Part shown: piece by piece, positions 1-8,441 of the stretch | Layout of the letters: each line of letters begins with the position of its first letter | Numbering within the stretch: position 1 is the stretch's first letter | Assembly: GCF_022698145.1 (NCBI RefSeq) | Contig: NZ_JALDAX010000001.1 | Coordinates: 310,001 to 374,000 of the forward strand | DNA length: 64,000 nucleotides | Origin: Streptomyces spinosisporus | GTDB taxonomy: Bacteria > Actinomycetota > Actinomycetes > Streptomycetales > Streptomycetaceae | Reading direction: 5' to 3' | The notes under the pieces: generated by a model | Seen by the model: only the letters and a program-made list of their open reading frames with translations | The model's database searches: none | Told to the model about the DNA's origin: nothing | Translations under genes and position numbers: made by a program

Positions 1-1
1 C

Positions 2-163
2 GCCTCCCACCCGGTCCTCGACCTCCCCGTCACCCTCCCCGCCGAACGCGACCAGATCACCACCCGAGGGCTGCCGGAATTCGTGGCCCTGCGAGCAGAG
101 GTGGGCCGCGCGGTACGGGGCTCCGAACCGAAGGCCCCGGCCCACCCCGACCCCCGCCCCTGA
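2..163 (+). CDS. C-terminal end of an unidentified protein (partial, cut by window start)
   Basis: An open frame runs from base 2 to a TGA at 161-163 and encodes 53 residues ending in a Pro-rich tail (KAPAHPDPRP). No domain can be recognised from this fragment. It lies 120 bp upstream of the GAP1-like gene in the same direction, so it may be the previous gene of that string. GAP1-type proteins are often encoded beside paired-GTPase genes, but nothing in these residues shows a GTPase. The call rests only on an open frame with Streptomyces-like codon use. Confidence 0.45.
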   Translation, partial: ASHPVLDLPVTLPAERDQITTRGLPEFVALRAEVGRAVRGSEPKAPAHPDPRP

Positions 164-283
164 CCGAACAGCACCCGAACCCCGTCCCCACCCCGAGCGG
201 CAGCGTGCCGTCCGCTTCTGTGCGCCCCGTGTCAGCTTCCGTGTCCTGCTGCGGGGTTCGGGACTGATCGTCAGAATCGGAGA

Positions 284-2641
284 ATGGCCATCCGTGAACT
301 CAGCTACGTGCTCCGCCGTGACCCCGCTTCGGGTGCCGACCGGTTCACGCCTGTCAGCGAGGTGCCGGAGGGTGTGCCGGACGATCTGATGCAGCGGGTC
401 ATCGCGGCCACGCACCGTGCCGCGCCCGCCCTCGGCGCCGCGCTCAGCTACACCCGGCTGCCCCACCGCGACGGCGGCGGACTGCTGTGCAGTGTGCGGC
501 CGGACGAGGAGTCGGACGGGCTGCGGGTCGACGCCCGGTACGAGGCGGGGGAGCCGGAGGACGACCGGCGCTGGCCCGTCGACGCGTTCCGCAGGAGCAC
601 CCTGGACCGCGACGGCGGTACGGGCTTCGCACCGCGCGACTGGTGCTGGGACCACGCGCTGCTGACGAAGTTCGCGTCCGAACAGGCCGCGCGCATCGCG
701 CCGTTCCTCGCCGACGTCCGCGCGCTGTTCGCCGACCCCGCAGGACGCCAGATCGTCCTGGCCGAGCGGGACCAGGAGACCGTGGCCCGCTGGATCGCCC
801 TCGCCTGCGCCTCCCTGCCCGTCACGCACGCACGCGCACTGACGTTCACCACCCACTGCGCCGACCCCGGCCTCGCCCCGCAGCAGATCCTCGGCATCGG
901 CCCGGACCTGGACAGCGAGGTCTTCGACCGCTACGACGACTCCACCGTCACCCACCTCTTCCGCGTGCACGACGGCCTGGGCGGCCCGGGCAGCCCGCCC
1001 CGGTCCGACCCCTGGGCGGAGCTGGCCGCCCGGCTGTGGCGGGAGGGCGTGGTCCCCCGGACCGACGAGCACGAGGCCGGCGACCCCTTCGCCGTGCTGC
1101 CCCTGGCCCGCCGCGCCCTCACCGCCCGTTCCGGGCAGGCCCTCACCGGCCTGCCCGAGGAGGTACTGCGCGCGATCCTGTCCGCCGCGGTCCGCGTCGC
1201 CGAACAGGGCCCGCCCGACATCGGCACCGCCCACGACCTCGCCGACCTCGCCCGGCAGATCGCCGAGCACCGCCCCGACGCCGTCCAGCCGCTCGCCGCG
1301 GCTCTCCTGCGCAGCCGTGCGAAGGCGGCGGACCCGGTGAACGCCGTACCGACCCTGGAGGCGGCCCGCGCCGACCTGCCGCTCGACGAGGGAACCTGGC
1401 GCACGGTGCGCTCCGAGTTCGGCCCGCCACCGGAGGACGAGTTGCGCAGGCTGCTGCGCCAACAGCCGTCCACCGCCTGGGAGAAGCCGCTGCGCGCCCT
1501 GCTCGCCGCCGGGGGCGACCGCGACCGCGGCTCCGTCCTGGACGAGGCGGAGTTCAAGATCGCGCGCGCCCTGAACCGGCCCGACCAGCGGCGCGCCTGC
1601 GCCGACGCGGTTGCCCTGCTCGAAGCCCTCGGCGACCGGGCCCTGGTCCGCCGGATCCTGGAACGGCTCGCCGAGGGAGAGGAGGAGCGCCGTATCCGTG
1701 CCCTGCGCGACCTCGCCGCCTCACCGCACGGCGACTGGCTGCGCGACCATCTCGACGGGGCGCCCCGCGCCGTACGCCTGGCCGCGTCGGCGGGGTACCG
1801 CAGCCGGGGCGCGTACGGCCTGACGGGGGTCGACCTCTGGATCGACCTCGCCCACCGGCACCTGGAGGGCGCGAAGGTGCCCGACGTGCCCACCCTGAAG
1901 ATCCTGTGGACGCTGGCCTGGCCGTCGCGCAGCGGCGTGGTCCCGGTCGCCGAGCAGAGCAGGATCACCGAGGTCTGCTCCGCCCGGCTGATCGTCGAGG
2001 CGGGCCACGAACTCTCCCTCGCCCACTGGCTGCGGCACCCGGAACGCATCGACGAGCGCTACCTCGACCTCGCCCGCGCCACGACCGACGCCAAGCGGCT
2101 CCTGCAGCCGGAGGTCGCCACCGCCCGGCTCGTCGTCTTCGCCCACGACTTCGCGCGCGGCGAGGAGACCCTGGCGGACGCCATGGAACGCCTGCCCCTC
2201 CTCGAGGAACGCGCCGGACGGCTGGAGGGCGTGCTCCGGGAGAGGATCGACTCCTGGATCGCCCGCGGAGTCACCCGGGCCGACCCCTACGAGGTCCACG
2301 GCACCGACGCACTGCGCCGCTACGCCGTCGGCAGCATGCGGCTGCTGACGCTCTACCGCGAGGCCGTGCACAGCGCACGGCGCGAGGGCGGCGCGCTGGA
2401 GGCCCGCGCCCTGTGCGAACCGCGGCGCATGGCCGCGCTGTTCTTCGCCTGGGCGGAACTCCACCCGGGCCAGACGGGAGCCTGGCACGACCTGTCCCGC
2501 CATCTGATCGACGAGGTGCTCGGAGAAGCGCTGCGCCACATGGACCGGCGGGCCCGCAGCGAGGTGGCCGCGGTCCTGGACGGCTGGGGCGGGCAGCGCT
2601 GGGTGCAGGCCTGGAACCAGTGGTGGCAGTCGCCGAGGTGA
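284..2641 (+). CDS. GAP1-like (GTPase-associated protein 1) regulatory scaffold
   Basis: 785 aa, soluble, no signal peptide or TM. The N-terminus (MAIRELSYVLRRDPASG) and the segment at about residues 165-205 (VARWIALACASLP, then ARALTFTTH) look like the GAP1-N2 and GAP1-M domains known from actinobacterial NTPase-linked conflict systems. The remaining ~500 residues are helical and Arg/Glu-rich with no catalytic motif I can name. The ATG is the only plausible start: the frame closes just upstream, and CGGAG sits unusually close to it. It is followed after 153 bp by the vWA/PP2C/kinase triad, which suggests it acts with them as an adaptor. The domain assignment is by eye, and no enzymatic activity is claimed. 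Confidence 0.6.
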   Translation: MAIRELSYVLRRDPASGADRFTPVSEVPEGVPDDLMQRVIAATHRAAPALGAALSYTRLPHRDGGGLLCSVRPDEESDGLRVDARYEAGEPEDDRRWPVDAFRRSTLDRDGGTGFAPRDWCWDHALLTKFASEQAARIAPFLADVRALFADPAGRQIVLAERDQETVARWIALACASLPVTHARALTFTTHCADPGLAPQQILGIGPDLDSEVFDRYDDSTVTHLFRVHDGLGGPGSPPRSDPWAELAARLWREGVVPRTDEHEAGDPFAVLPLARRALTARSGQALTGLPEEVLRAILSAAVRVAEQGPPDIGTAHDLADLARQIAEHRPDAVQPLAAALLRSRAKAADPVNAVPTLEAARADLPLDEGTWRTVRSEFGPPPEDELRRLLRQQPSTAWEKPLRALLAAGGDRDRGSVLDEAEFKIARALNRPDQRRACADAVALLEALGDRALVRRILERLAEGEEERRIRALRDLAASPHGDWLRDHLDGAPRAVRLAASAGYRSRGAYGLTGVDLWIDLAHRHLEGAKVPDVPTLKILWTLAWPSRSGVVPVAEQSRITEVCSARLIVEAGHELSLAHWLRHPERIDERYLDLARATTDAKRLLQPEVATARLVVFAHDFARGEETLADAMERLPLLEERAGRLEGVLRERIDSWIARGVTRADPYEVHGTDALRRYAVGSMRLLTLYREAVHSARREGGALEARALCEPRRMAALFFAWAELHPGQTGAWHDLSRHLIDEVLGEALRHMDRRARSEVAAVLDGWGGQRWVQAWNQWWQSPR

Positions 2642-2794
2642 CGGGGGCGCACAAGGGGCGCACAGCGAGAGCGGTGGAGGTTGTCGTGCCTCGCGAGTTG
2701 CCCGGGGCACCAGATCTTCGCCGCTTTCTCAACTAGGCTGGTACCGAAGGAAGTCCGGGCCCGCCTCGGGCCCACCTCGGGGGAGAGGACCAGC

Positions 2795-3487
2795 GTGAGC
2801 GACACCTTCGATCTGCCCGGCGGCAGCATGGCGAGCCGTCCCGTGCACTTCATCTGGCTGCTGGACTGCTCCGGCTCGATGAGTGTGAACGGCAAGATCG
2901 CCGAGCTGAACTTCGCCATCCGCGAGGCCATCCCGGAGATGCAGTCGGCCGCCCGGTCGAACCCCGGCGCCACACTCCTCGTCCGCGCGGTGTCCTTCGC
3001 CAGCGGCGCCAGCTGGCACATCAACGACCCCACCCCGGTGGACCAGTTCACCTGGGAAGACCTGCACACCTACGGCGGCACCGACATGGGCGCGGCCTTC
3101 CGCCTCGCGGCCGGTGCGCTGCAGACGCCGCCCATGCCGCAGCGCGCCCTGCCCCCGGTGCTGGCACTGGTCTCCGACGGCCAGCCCACCGACGACTGGC
3201 GCTCCGGGCTGCGCGCCATCGACGACACGCCCTGGGGCAAGCGCGCGGTGCGCGTCGCCCTCGCCATCGGCGACGACGCGGACAAGAGCATGCTCAAGGA
3301 GTTCCTCGCCAACCCGGAGCTGGAGCCGCTGCAGGCGAAGAACCCGCGCCAGCTCGCCGCCGCCATCCGCTGGATGTCCACGGCCGTCAAGGCCGCCTCG
3401 ACGCCGCGCGCCGACGGCGGCGGCCCCGTGCAGGCCCCGCCGCCCGTCGCGCTGGACAAGGGCGAGGACGAGAACCCCATCTGGTGA
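2795..3487 (+). CDS. vWA-domain protein of TerY type
   Basis: 230 aa with a GTG start. I chose this GTG because GGGAGAG lies 8 bp upstream; a longer frame from 2681 has no ribosome site and adds a non-conserved leader. It is a single von Willebrand A domain with a complete metal-ion-dependent adhesion site: DCSGS (DxSxS) near the N-terminus, the Thr in GGTDMGAAF, and the Asp in LVSDGQPTD. The C-terminal ~40 residues are Pro/Ala-rich. TerY-type vWA proteins are typically encoded next to a PP2C phosphatase and a zinc-ribbon kinase, as here, and are thought to bind partners in a phosphorylation-dependent way. The stop codon overlaps the next gene's start (GTGA at 3484-3487), indicating translational coupling. 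Confidence 0.85.
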   Translation: MSDTFDLPGGSMASRPVHFIWLLDCSGSMSVNGKIAELNFAIREAIPEMQSAARSNPGATLLVRAVSFASGASWHINDPTPVDQFTWEDLHTYGGTDMGAAFRLAAGALQTPPMPQRALPPVLALVSDGQPTDDWRSGLRAIDDTPWGKRAVRVALAIGDDADKSMLKEFLANPELEPLQAKNPRQLAAAIRWMSTAVKAASTPRADGGGPVQAPPPVALDKGEDENPIW

Positions 3488-4395
3488 CGGGCGTCGTGGC
3501 ACCGGCCGAGCGGTGGGAACTGCTCCGGGGCGAGGTCAAGGGCGCGGCCAAGAAGTACAGCCAGGACCGCTGCGCGGCACGGCAGGTGGCGGACGGCCGC
3601 GCCGTCGTGCTCGCCGTCGCCGACGGACACGGTTCGGCACCCCACTTCCGCAGCGACCTCGGCGCGCGCTGGGCCGTCGAGGAATTCGCCGCCTGCGCCG
3701 AGGAGTTCGCGCTCTCTGCGGTCCGCCACGACGACGCCGAACCGCACGCCGCCGAGGACACCTGGTGGCAGGGGCTGGGCGAACTGCGCGCCTGCGCCCG
3801 CCGGTTGCCCCAGCTCGTCGCCCACCGCTGGTACGAGCGGGCCACCCTGCACGACTGCAACTCCCCGGCGCACGGCACACCCCGGCACACGCCCAAGGGC
3901 CCCGAGCACGCGTCCAGGGGCCCGGACCTCACCGCCTACGGCACCACGCTCGTCGGCGCCGTCCTGACTCGGCGCCTGCTGGTGTGCTGGCAGCTGGGCG
4001 ACGGCGACGTCGTCGTCCTGGACGCGGCCGGGACGCCGTACACCCCGCTCTACACCGGCCCCGACCTCGGTGACGAGACGGACTCGCTGTGCGCGCCCGA
4101 GTCCTGGCACCGCGCCCGCTGCCACTGGCAGCCGCTGACCAGCGAAGGCCCCTCGGGCGTGCTGCTGTCCACCGACGGACTGTCCAAGAGCTTCACCGAC
4201 CACCAGGGCTTCCTGGACTTCGCGGCCGGTGTGCAGGGCCGCGCCCATGAGCTGGGGATGCCGGCGGTGCGCAGCCGGCTGCCGGAGTGGCTGAGCCGTG
4301 CCGCCCAGTACTCCGGCGACGACACGACACTCGTGGGCGCCTTCGAGGCCGAAGGCCACGCCGCGCCCCGGCAGAACGACGCGCCACACACGTGA
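3484..4395 (+). CDS. PP2C-family Ser/Thr protein phosphatase
   Basis: 303 aa. The PP2C metal-binding motifs appear in order: Asp in QDRCAARQ, ADGHG around residue 44, GDGDVVVLD in the core, STDGLSK, and the terminal SGDDTTLVG. All acidic ligands are present, so the enzyme should be an active Mn/Mg-dependent phosphatase. No TM or sensor domain is fused. The GTG start overlaps the vWA stop by 4 bp, and the kinase starts 17 bp after this stop. The vWA, PP2C and kinase set is the TerY-P triad layout, in which this protein would reverse phosphorylation by the neighbouring kinase. Confidence 0.88.
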   Translation: MTGVVAPAERWELLRGEVKGAAKKYSQDRCAARQVADGRAVVLAVADGHGSAPHFRSDLGARWAVEEFAACAEEFALSAVRHDDAEPHAAEDTWWQGLGELRACARRLPQLVAHRWYERATLHDCNSPAHGTPRHTPKGPEHASRGPDLTAYGTTLVGAVLTRRLLVCWQLGDGDVVVLDAAGTPYTPLYTGPDLGDETDSLCAPESWHRARCHWQPLTSEGPSGVLLSTDGLSKSFTDHQGFLDFAAGVQGRAHELGMPAVRSRLPEWLSRAAQYSGDDTTLVGAFEAEGHAAPRQNDAPHT

Positions 4396-4412
4396 GCCAC
4401 GAGAGGAACCGC

Positions 4413-5768
4413 ATGGTGAACGGCATGCTCGCCCCCGGGCAGACCCTGGTGACCGAGGAGGGGGAGAAGGTCAAGGTCGCGGACATGTTCGGCTCCGGCG
4501 GCCAGGGCGAGGTCTACCGCGTGCGCACCCGCAAGGGCGACCGCGCCCTGAAGTGGTACTACCCGCAGATCGCGGACAACCGCCAGCGCCAGATCCTCGA
4601 AGGCCTGATCGCCTGCTCCTGGAGCGACGACCGGTTCCTGTGGCCGCAGACCGTCGTCGTCGACGCCGACGGCAGGCTGCCCGGCTTCGGCTACCTGATG
4701 GACGTACGGCCCGACCGCTTCCGCGACCTGCCCGCGCTCTTCCGCCGCGACCCGGCGATCGCCGCGACCACCCAGCGCACCCTCGTGACGGCCGCCCTGC
4801 ACACCGTCGAGGCCTATCGCGCCCTGCACGGCAAGGGCATCGCCTACCGCGACATCAACTGGGGCAACATCTTCTTCGACCCGCACACCGGCGACGTCCT
4901 GGTCTGCGACAACGACAACGCGGTCTTCGAGGGCGAGAGCGCGGGCGTCGCCGGCACCATGGACTTCATGGCACCGGAGCTGGTCCGCGGTGACCGCGGC
5001 GCCCAGCCCGGCATCCAGAGCGACCTGCACTCCCTCGCGGTCCTGCTCTTCCTGCTCCTGATGAACCATCACCCCCTGGAGGGCGCACTGGCCCTGCAGA
5101 TCCGCTGCCTCGACGAGAACGCCCGCAAGAAGCTCTACGGCACCGACCCGGTCTTCCTCTACGACCCGAACGACACCCGCAACCGCCCGGTGCCCGAGGA
5201 GCAGCAGACGGTCGTGGCCACCTGGGGCGCGCTGCCGCCCATCCTGCAGCGGCTGTTCGTGGAGACGTTCACCGACGGTCTGAAGAACCCGCTGCGGCGG
5301 GTGCGCGAGAGCCAGTGGCGCGACGCGCTCAGCGAGGTCCTCGACACCATCTGCGTCTGCGCCTGCGGCCGGCAGAACCTCACCGAACCGAACGGCCCCG
5401 CCCCGCACTGCTGGGGACAGAACTGCGGCCGTCCGCTCACGCTACCGCCGCGTCTGCAGCTGACGATCGGCTCGGGCAGGACGCGCACCGAGCCCCGATC
5501 CGTCCGGCTCGGCCCGCAGGCCCGGCTGTACGCCCACCACATGGTCGTGGAGGCGGAGCGGCACGACTTCACCGCCGTCGTCGCCGAGGTGACCGAACAC
5601 CCGCAGCAGCCCGGCCGGTTCGGCATCACCAACCGCTCCGGGACCCGCTGGACGGCCCGCCGCTCCGACGGCTCCGTGCACGACGTCGACCCCGGCCGCA
5701 CCATCGGCCTGAGCACGGGCCTGCAGCTGGAGTTCGGCGGCGGCGCCGAGGCCGTCGTACGCGACTGA
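4413..5768 (+). CDS. Ser/Thr protein kinase with C-terminal zinc ribbon (TerY-P type)
   Basis: 451 aa. The ATG at 4413 follows GAGAGG by 6 bp. The kinase domain spans about residues 20-300: Gly loop GSGGQGEVY (28-35), Lys47 in RALKWYY, catalytic loop YRDINWGN (Asp147, Asn152), and APE motif MAPEL. The usual DFG is DND (166-168), keeping the metal-binding Asp. A four-Cys zinc ribbon follows (CVCACG, then CWGQNCG), and then a beta-rich FHA-like or unclassified tail of ~110 residues. It is not a receptor kinase because it has no TM or PASTA repeats. It forms a triad with the preceding vWA and PP2C genes. Its stop lies 6 bp from the end of the convergent FN3-like gene. Confidence 0.87.
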   Translation: MVNGMLAPGQTLVTEEGEKVKVADMFGSGGQGEVYRVRTRKGDRALKWYYPQIADNRQRQILEGLIACSWSDDRFLWPQTVVVDADGRLPGFGYLMDVRPDRFRDLPALFRRDPAIAATTQRTLVTAALHTVEAYRALHGKGIAYRDINWGNIFFDPHTGDVLVCDNDNAVFEGESAGVAGTMDFMAPELVRGDRGAQPGIQSDLHSLAVLLFLLLMNHHPLEGALALQIRCLDENARKKLYGTDPVFLYDPNDTRNRPVPEEQQTVVATWGALPPILQRLFVETFTDGLKNPLRRVRESQWRDALSEVLDTICVCACGRQNLTEPNGPAPHCWGQNCGRPLTLPPRLQLTIGSGRTRTEPRSVRLGPQARLYAHHMVVEAERHDFTAVVAEVTEHPQQPGRFGITNRSGTRWTARRSDGSVHDVDPGRTIGLSTGLQLEFGGGAEAVVRD

Positions 5769-5774
5769 GAACCG

Positions 5775-7898
5775 TCAGCGGCCGAACGGCCACCATCTGC
5801 GCCACCGGTAGCGCCAGGTGTACGACGGCTGCTGTCCGGGCGGCAGCAGACGCGGCGGCACGGGGACCGCGGGAAGGTCCGCGGACGCCGCGTCGGCCGG
5901 GACCGCGAGGGCGTCGGGGCGGGGCACCGCGGCGACCGTCACGCGATACGCGTCCGCGGTCACCGGGAATGCCACATGGCCCTCGGCGAGGAAGCGGCTG
6001 CGGGCCACCCGCCGCTCCTCGCGCCGCCCGCCGCCCTCCCAGGCGACCAGCACCAGCACGGCCGGCTCCGGCCACTCGAACCGCACCGCGGCACGGTCCA
6101 CACTGATGCGATGGGCCGTCAGATCCCGTACGGTGCCCGGTCGTTCGACCACGACCGCCGGTCCGGTCAGGGCCCGGTCGCCCAGGGTGCTCAGCGCCGT
6201 CATCCGGACCCGGGACCGCTCCGGGACGGCCACCTCCACCGACGGCTCGGGTGTGGCCGGGGACGGCGGCGCCGTCCGGTCCGTGCGCCGGGAGACGTCC
6301 GTGCCCGGGCGGACGGGACCGCTCGGCCACGACACCACGGTGCTCAGCCCCTGCTGCGGCGGCCGCCAGGTCAGCGCCACCCGGTCGCCGTCGCCGACGA
6401 GACGGCCCACCAGGTCCTCCACCTGGTCGGGCCACTCCTCGGCACGGACGGGCACCTGTACGCCCTCGGACCAGACCGTGCCGCCCTCCGGACCCGGATA
6501 CGCGCAGCGGATCTCGTACAGATAGGAACCCGCGGCGAGCGGCACGTCCCGCAACCCGTCCCGCTCGCACTCCACCGGATCGGCCCACACGTTCGTCGCC
6601 TCCTGCGCGCGGCGCTCCACCTGGATCTCGACACAGGCCGGGTCCGCCCGCCAGCGCAGCCGCACCCCGTCGGGCACGAGGGAGACGGACACGCCGGTCA
6701 CGTCGGGCGCGATCACCACGGCCTCGGACGCCAACGGCACCCCGGCGACCATGTCCTGACGCAGCGGTACGACGGCGTAGCGCACCGCCCTGCCCACCGG
6801 GGCGTCCTCCTCGCTGTGCTGCAGCGGTTCCGAGGCCTGCTCGCCGCCGAGCACCGCCAGTTCGGTGAGGTCGGCGGGCGTGCCGTCGGGGAAGCGCACC
6901 ACCCGGAACGCGACCGGTTCCACGCCGGGCCGCGGTGGGGGCCAGGTGAGGCGGACGGTCCGCTCCTCCACGACCACGTCCAGGTGCGGGCCGGGATCCG
7001 AGGCACCGAGGGCGTCCGCGGCGCGCGCCGCGGCGCCCAGCAGACCCGCCTCCACCGCCGGGTCGTCCCCGGCCCGGCGCACGGCCTCGAACCGTGCCTT
7101 GACCGCGGCCCGCACGGAACCGCCGGCCTCCAACCGGGCGGCCCTGTCGAGCAGTTGGTGCACCGCCGCACGCTGTGCGCGCACCTCGTCCAGCAGTCGG
7201 GCCAGTACATGGTCGCGGCCGGTGTCGGGCACCTGCGCGGCCGCCTTCTCGGCGCGGCGCAGCCGCCGGTCGGGCCACAGGTCGCCGAGCCGTTCGGCCG
7301 TCTCCCGGGCCGGACCGTCCTCGGGGAACCCCAAGGCCACCGCCGCCGCCAGACAGCCCGCCTCGTCCGGGTGCACCCCGAGGTCCTGGGCCGCCTTCTC
7401 GGTCGGCCCCGTGTCCGCGTCGCGCAGCAGACAGGCCAGCTGCCACAGCAGCAGCCGGCGCAGCCCCATCGGGTCGTGCCGTGCGTACGCCTCCAGCGTG
7501 TCCGCCACGGCCACCGCGCCGTCGGCCCGTGGATCATCGCCGGCCTGCCAGCCGGCCCGGACCTGGCGCACGTACTCCTCGTCGACCCGGACCCACCGTG
7601 TGCCGCGGCCCCGGAACCACAGCCCGTCCAGGACCCGGAACGTGTCGTCGTCCGCGGGGCGCGGCGTCGCCCCGAAGGCCGTTCTCCCGGGCGCCGGGGG
7701 CGGCCGCAGCGCGTCCGCCACATGCCGGAATTTCAGCGCGGCCAGGTCCTCGCGCAGCTTGGTGTAGCCGTGCATCGCGGGGAAGCAGGGCAGGTCGGGC
7801 AGGGGCGGCCGCGCGGCGGCGCCCCCGGCCTCACCCCCGTCCCCGGCTCCGCCCGGCCCGTCCCACGCCGCCCGCTGTCCGGGCCGCCACTGCGCCAC
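5775..7898 (-). CDS. FN3-like beta-sandwich protein with Trp/Arg-rich C-terminal tail
   Basis: 707 aa from a GTG preceded by AGGAAAGGA at good spacing; an upstream in-frame GTG at 7940 lacks a ribosome site. Residues ~40-310 are helical. From ~320 to ~660 there are repeated beta-rich segments with the pattern VRLTWPPP, VRLRWRADP, VALTWRPPQ and VRFEWPEP, typical of fibronectin type III B-strands, giving about four domains. The protein ends in YTWRYRWRRWWPFGR, a cationic Trp-rich stretch that could bind membrane. There is no signal peptide, so the FN3 domains are probably cytoplasmic scaffolds. It is the last gene of the leftward string, 48 bp after the small TM protein. No enzymatic motif was seen. 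Confidence 0.7.
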   Translation of the reverse strand: MAQWRPGQRAAWDGPGGAGDGGEAGGAAARPPLPDLPCFPAMHGYTKLREDLAALKFRHVADALRPPPAPGRTAFGATPRPADDDTFRVLDGLWFRGRGTRWVRVDEEYVRQVRAGWQAGDDPRADGAVAVADTLEAYARHDPMGLRRLLLWQLACLLRDADTGPTEKAAQDLGVHPDEAGCLAAAVALGFPEDGPARETAERLGDLWPDRRLRRAEKAAAQVPDTGRDHVLARLLDEVRAQRAAVHQLLDRAARLEAGGSVRAAVKARFEAVRRAGDDPAVEAGLLGAAARAADALGASDPGPHLDVVVEERTVRLTWPPPRPGVEPVAFRVVRFPDGTPADLTELAVLGGEQASEPLQHSEEDAPVGRAVRYAVVPLRQDMVAGVPLASEAVVIAPDVTGVSVSLVPDGVRLRWRADPACVEIQVERRAQEATNVWADPVECERDGLRDVPLAAGSYLYEIRCAYPGPEGGTVWSEGVQVPVRAEEWPDQVEDLVGRLVGDGDRVALTWRPPQQGLSTVVSWPSGPVRPGTDVSRRTDRTAPPSPATPEPSVEVAVPERSRVRMTALSTLGDRALTGPAVVVERPGTVRDLTAHRISVDRAAVRFEWPEPAVLVLVAWEGGGRREERRVARSRFLAEGHVAFPVTADAYRVTVAAVPRPDALAVPADAASADLPAVPVPPRLLPPGQQPSYTWRYRWRRWWPFGR

Positions 7899-7946
7899 GC
7901 TCCACGGTCCTTTCCTCGTGCCCGCCGCCGCACCGTCCACGGCCCG

Positions 7947-8441
7947 CTACTCGACGGGCTGTGTGTAGAAGTACACGCGCACCACCGCCGTGTTCGCCGC
8001 CGCGCTCAGGTCGAGGAAGTCGTCCGTCGCCATCCGCTTGCCGAACATGTCGGGCCGCGCCTTGGAGAGCTGGCCGTTGACGCTGTGCGCGTACACCGTG
8101 CCGCCCTGCCCGCCGCCGAACGTCAGCACCAGGGCCGCCGTACGGCCCTTCCACTTGGCGGTGGCGGAGCGCAGCTGACGCTGCAGGGAGCCCTTGTCGG
8201 TGCCGTGCACCTTGAACTTGATCGGCGAGCGCGACACGCCCTGCGGCCCGGTCGGCGAGGGGTCCGGCGTCGAGGGGGCGGAGGTCGCGGGGGTCGGGGA
8301 CGGCTTGGGAGGGTCGGCCAGCGGGTCCGGGCGGTCCGCCATCGACACCAGCGCCAGCACCAGCAGCAGGTCGGCGAAGAGCCAGCCGGCGAGGACCACC
8401 ACTCCGGGGCGGCGGGTGCGGCGCCGGGGGCGCGTGCTCAC
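7947..8441 (-). CDS. Small membrane protein with Asp in its single TM helix (ZorB/ExbD-like layout)
   Basis: 164 aa, GTG start overlapping the stop of the preceding gene by 4 bp. A basic N-terminus (STRPRRRTRRPG) is followed by one TM helix at about residues 13-34 containing FADLLLVLALVSM, with Asp24 near its start. That pattern resembles the proton-carrying helix of MotB, ExbD, TolR and ZorB. A Pro/Thr/Ser-rich linker (~38-68) leads to a small alpha/beta domain (~70-164) predicted outside the membrane. There is no OmpA-type peptidoglycan-binding domain, so it is not a standard MotB. Alternatively it is just a lineage-specific membrane anchor. Its partner would be the upstream coiled-coil protein. 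Confidence 0.7.
   Translation of the reverse strand: MSTRPRRRTRRPGVVVLAGWLFADLLLVLALVSMADRPDPLADPPKPSPTPATSAPSTPDPSPTGPQGVSRSPIKFKVHGTDKGSLQRQLRSATAKWKGRTAALVLTFGGGQGGTVYAHSVNGQLSKARPDMFGKRMATDDFLDLSAAANTAVVRVYFYTQPVE

Noticed and set aside
2681..2794. Longer N-terminus for the vWA protein
   Set aside because: The GTG at 2795 has a good ribosome site and the vWA domain follows directly; the upstream part is not domain-like.
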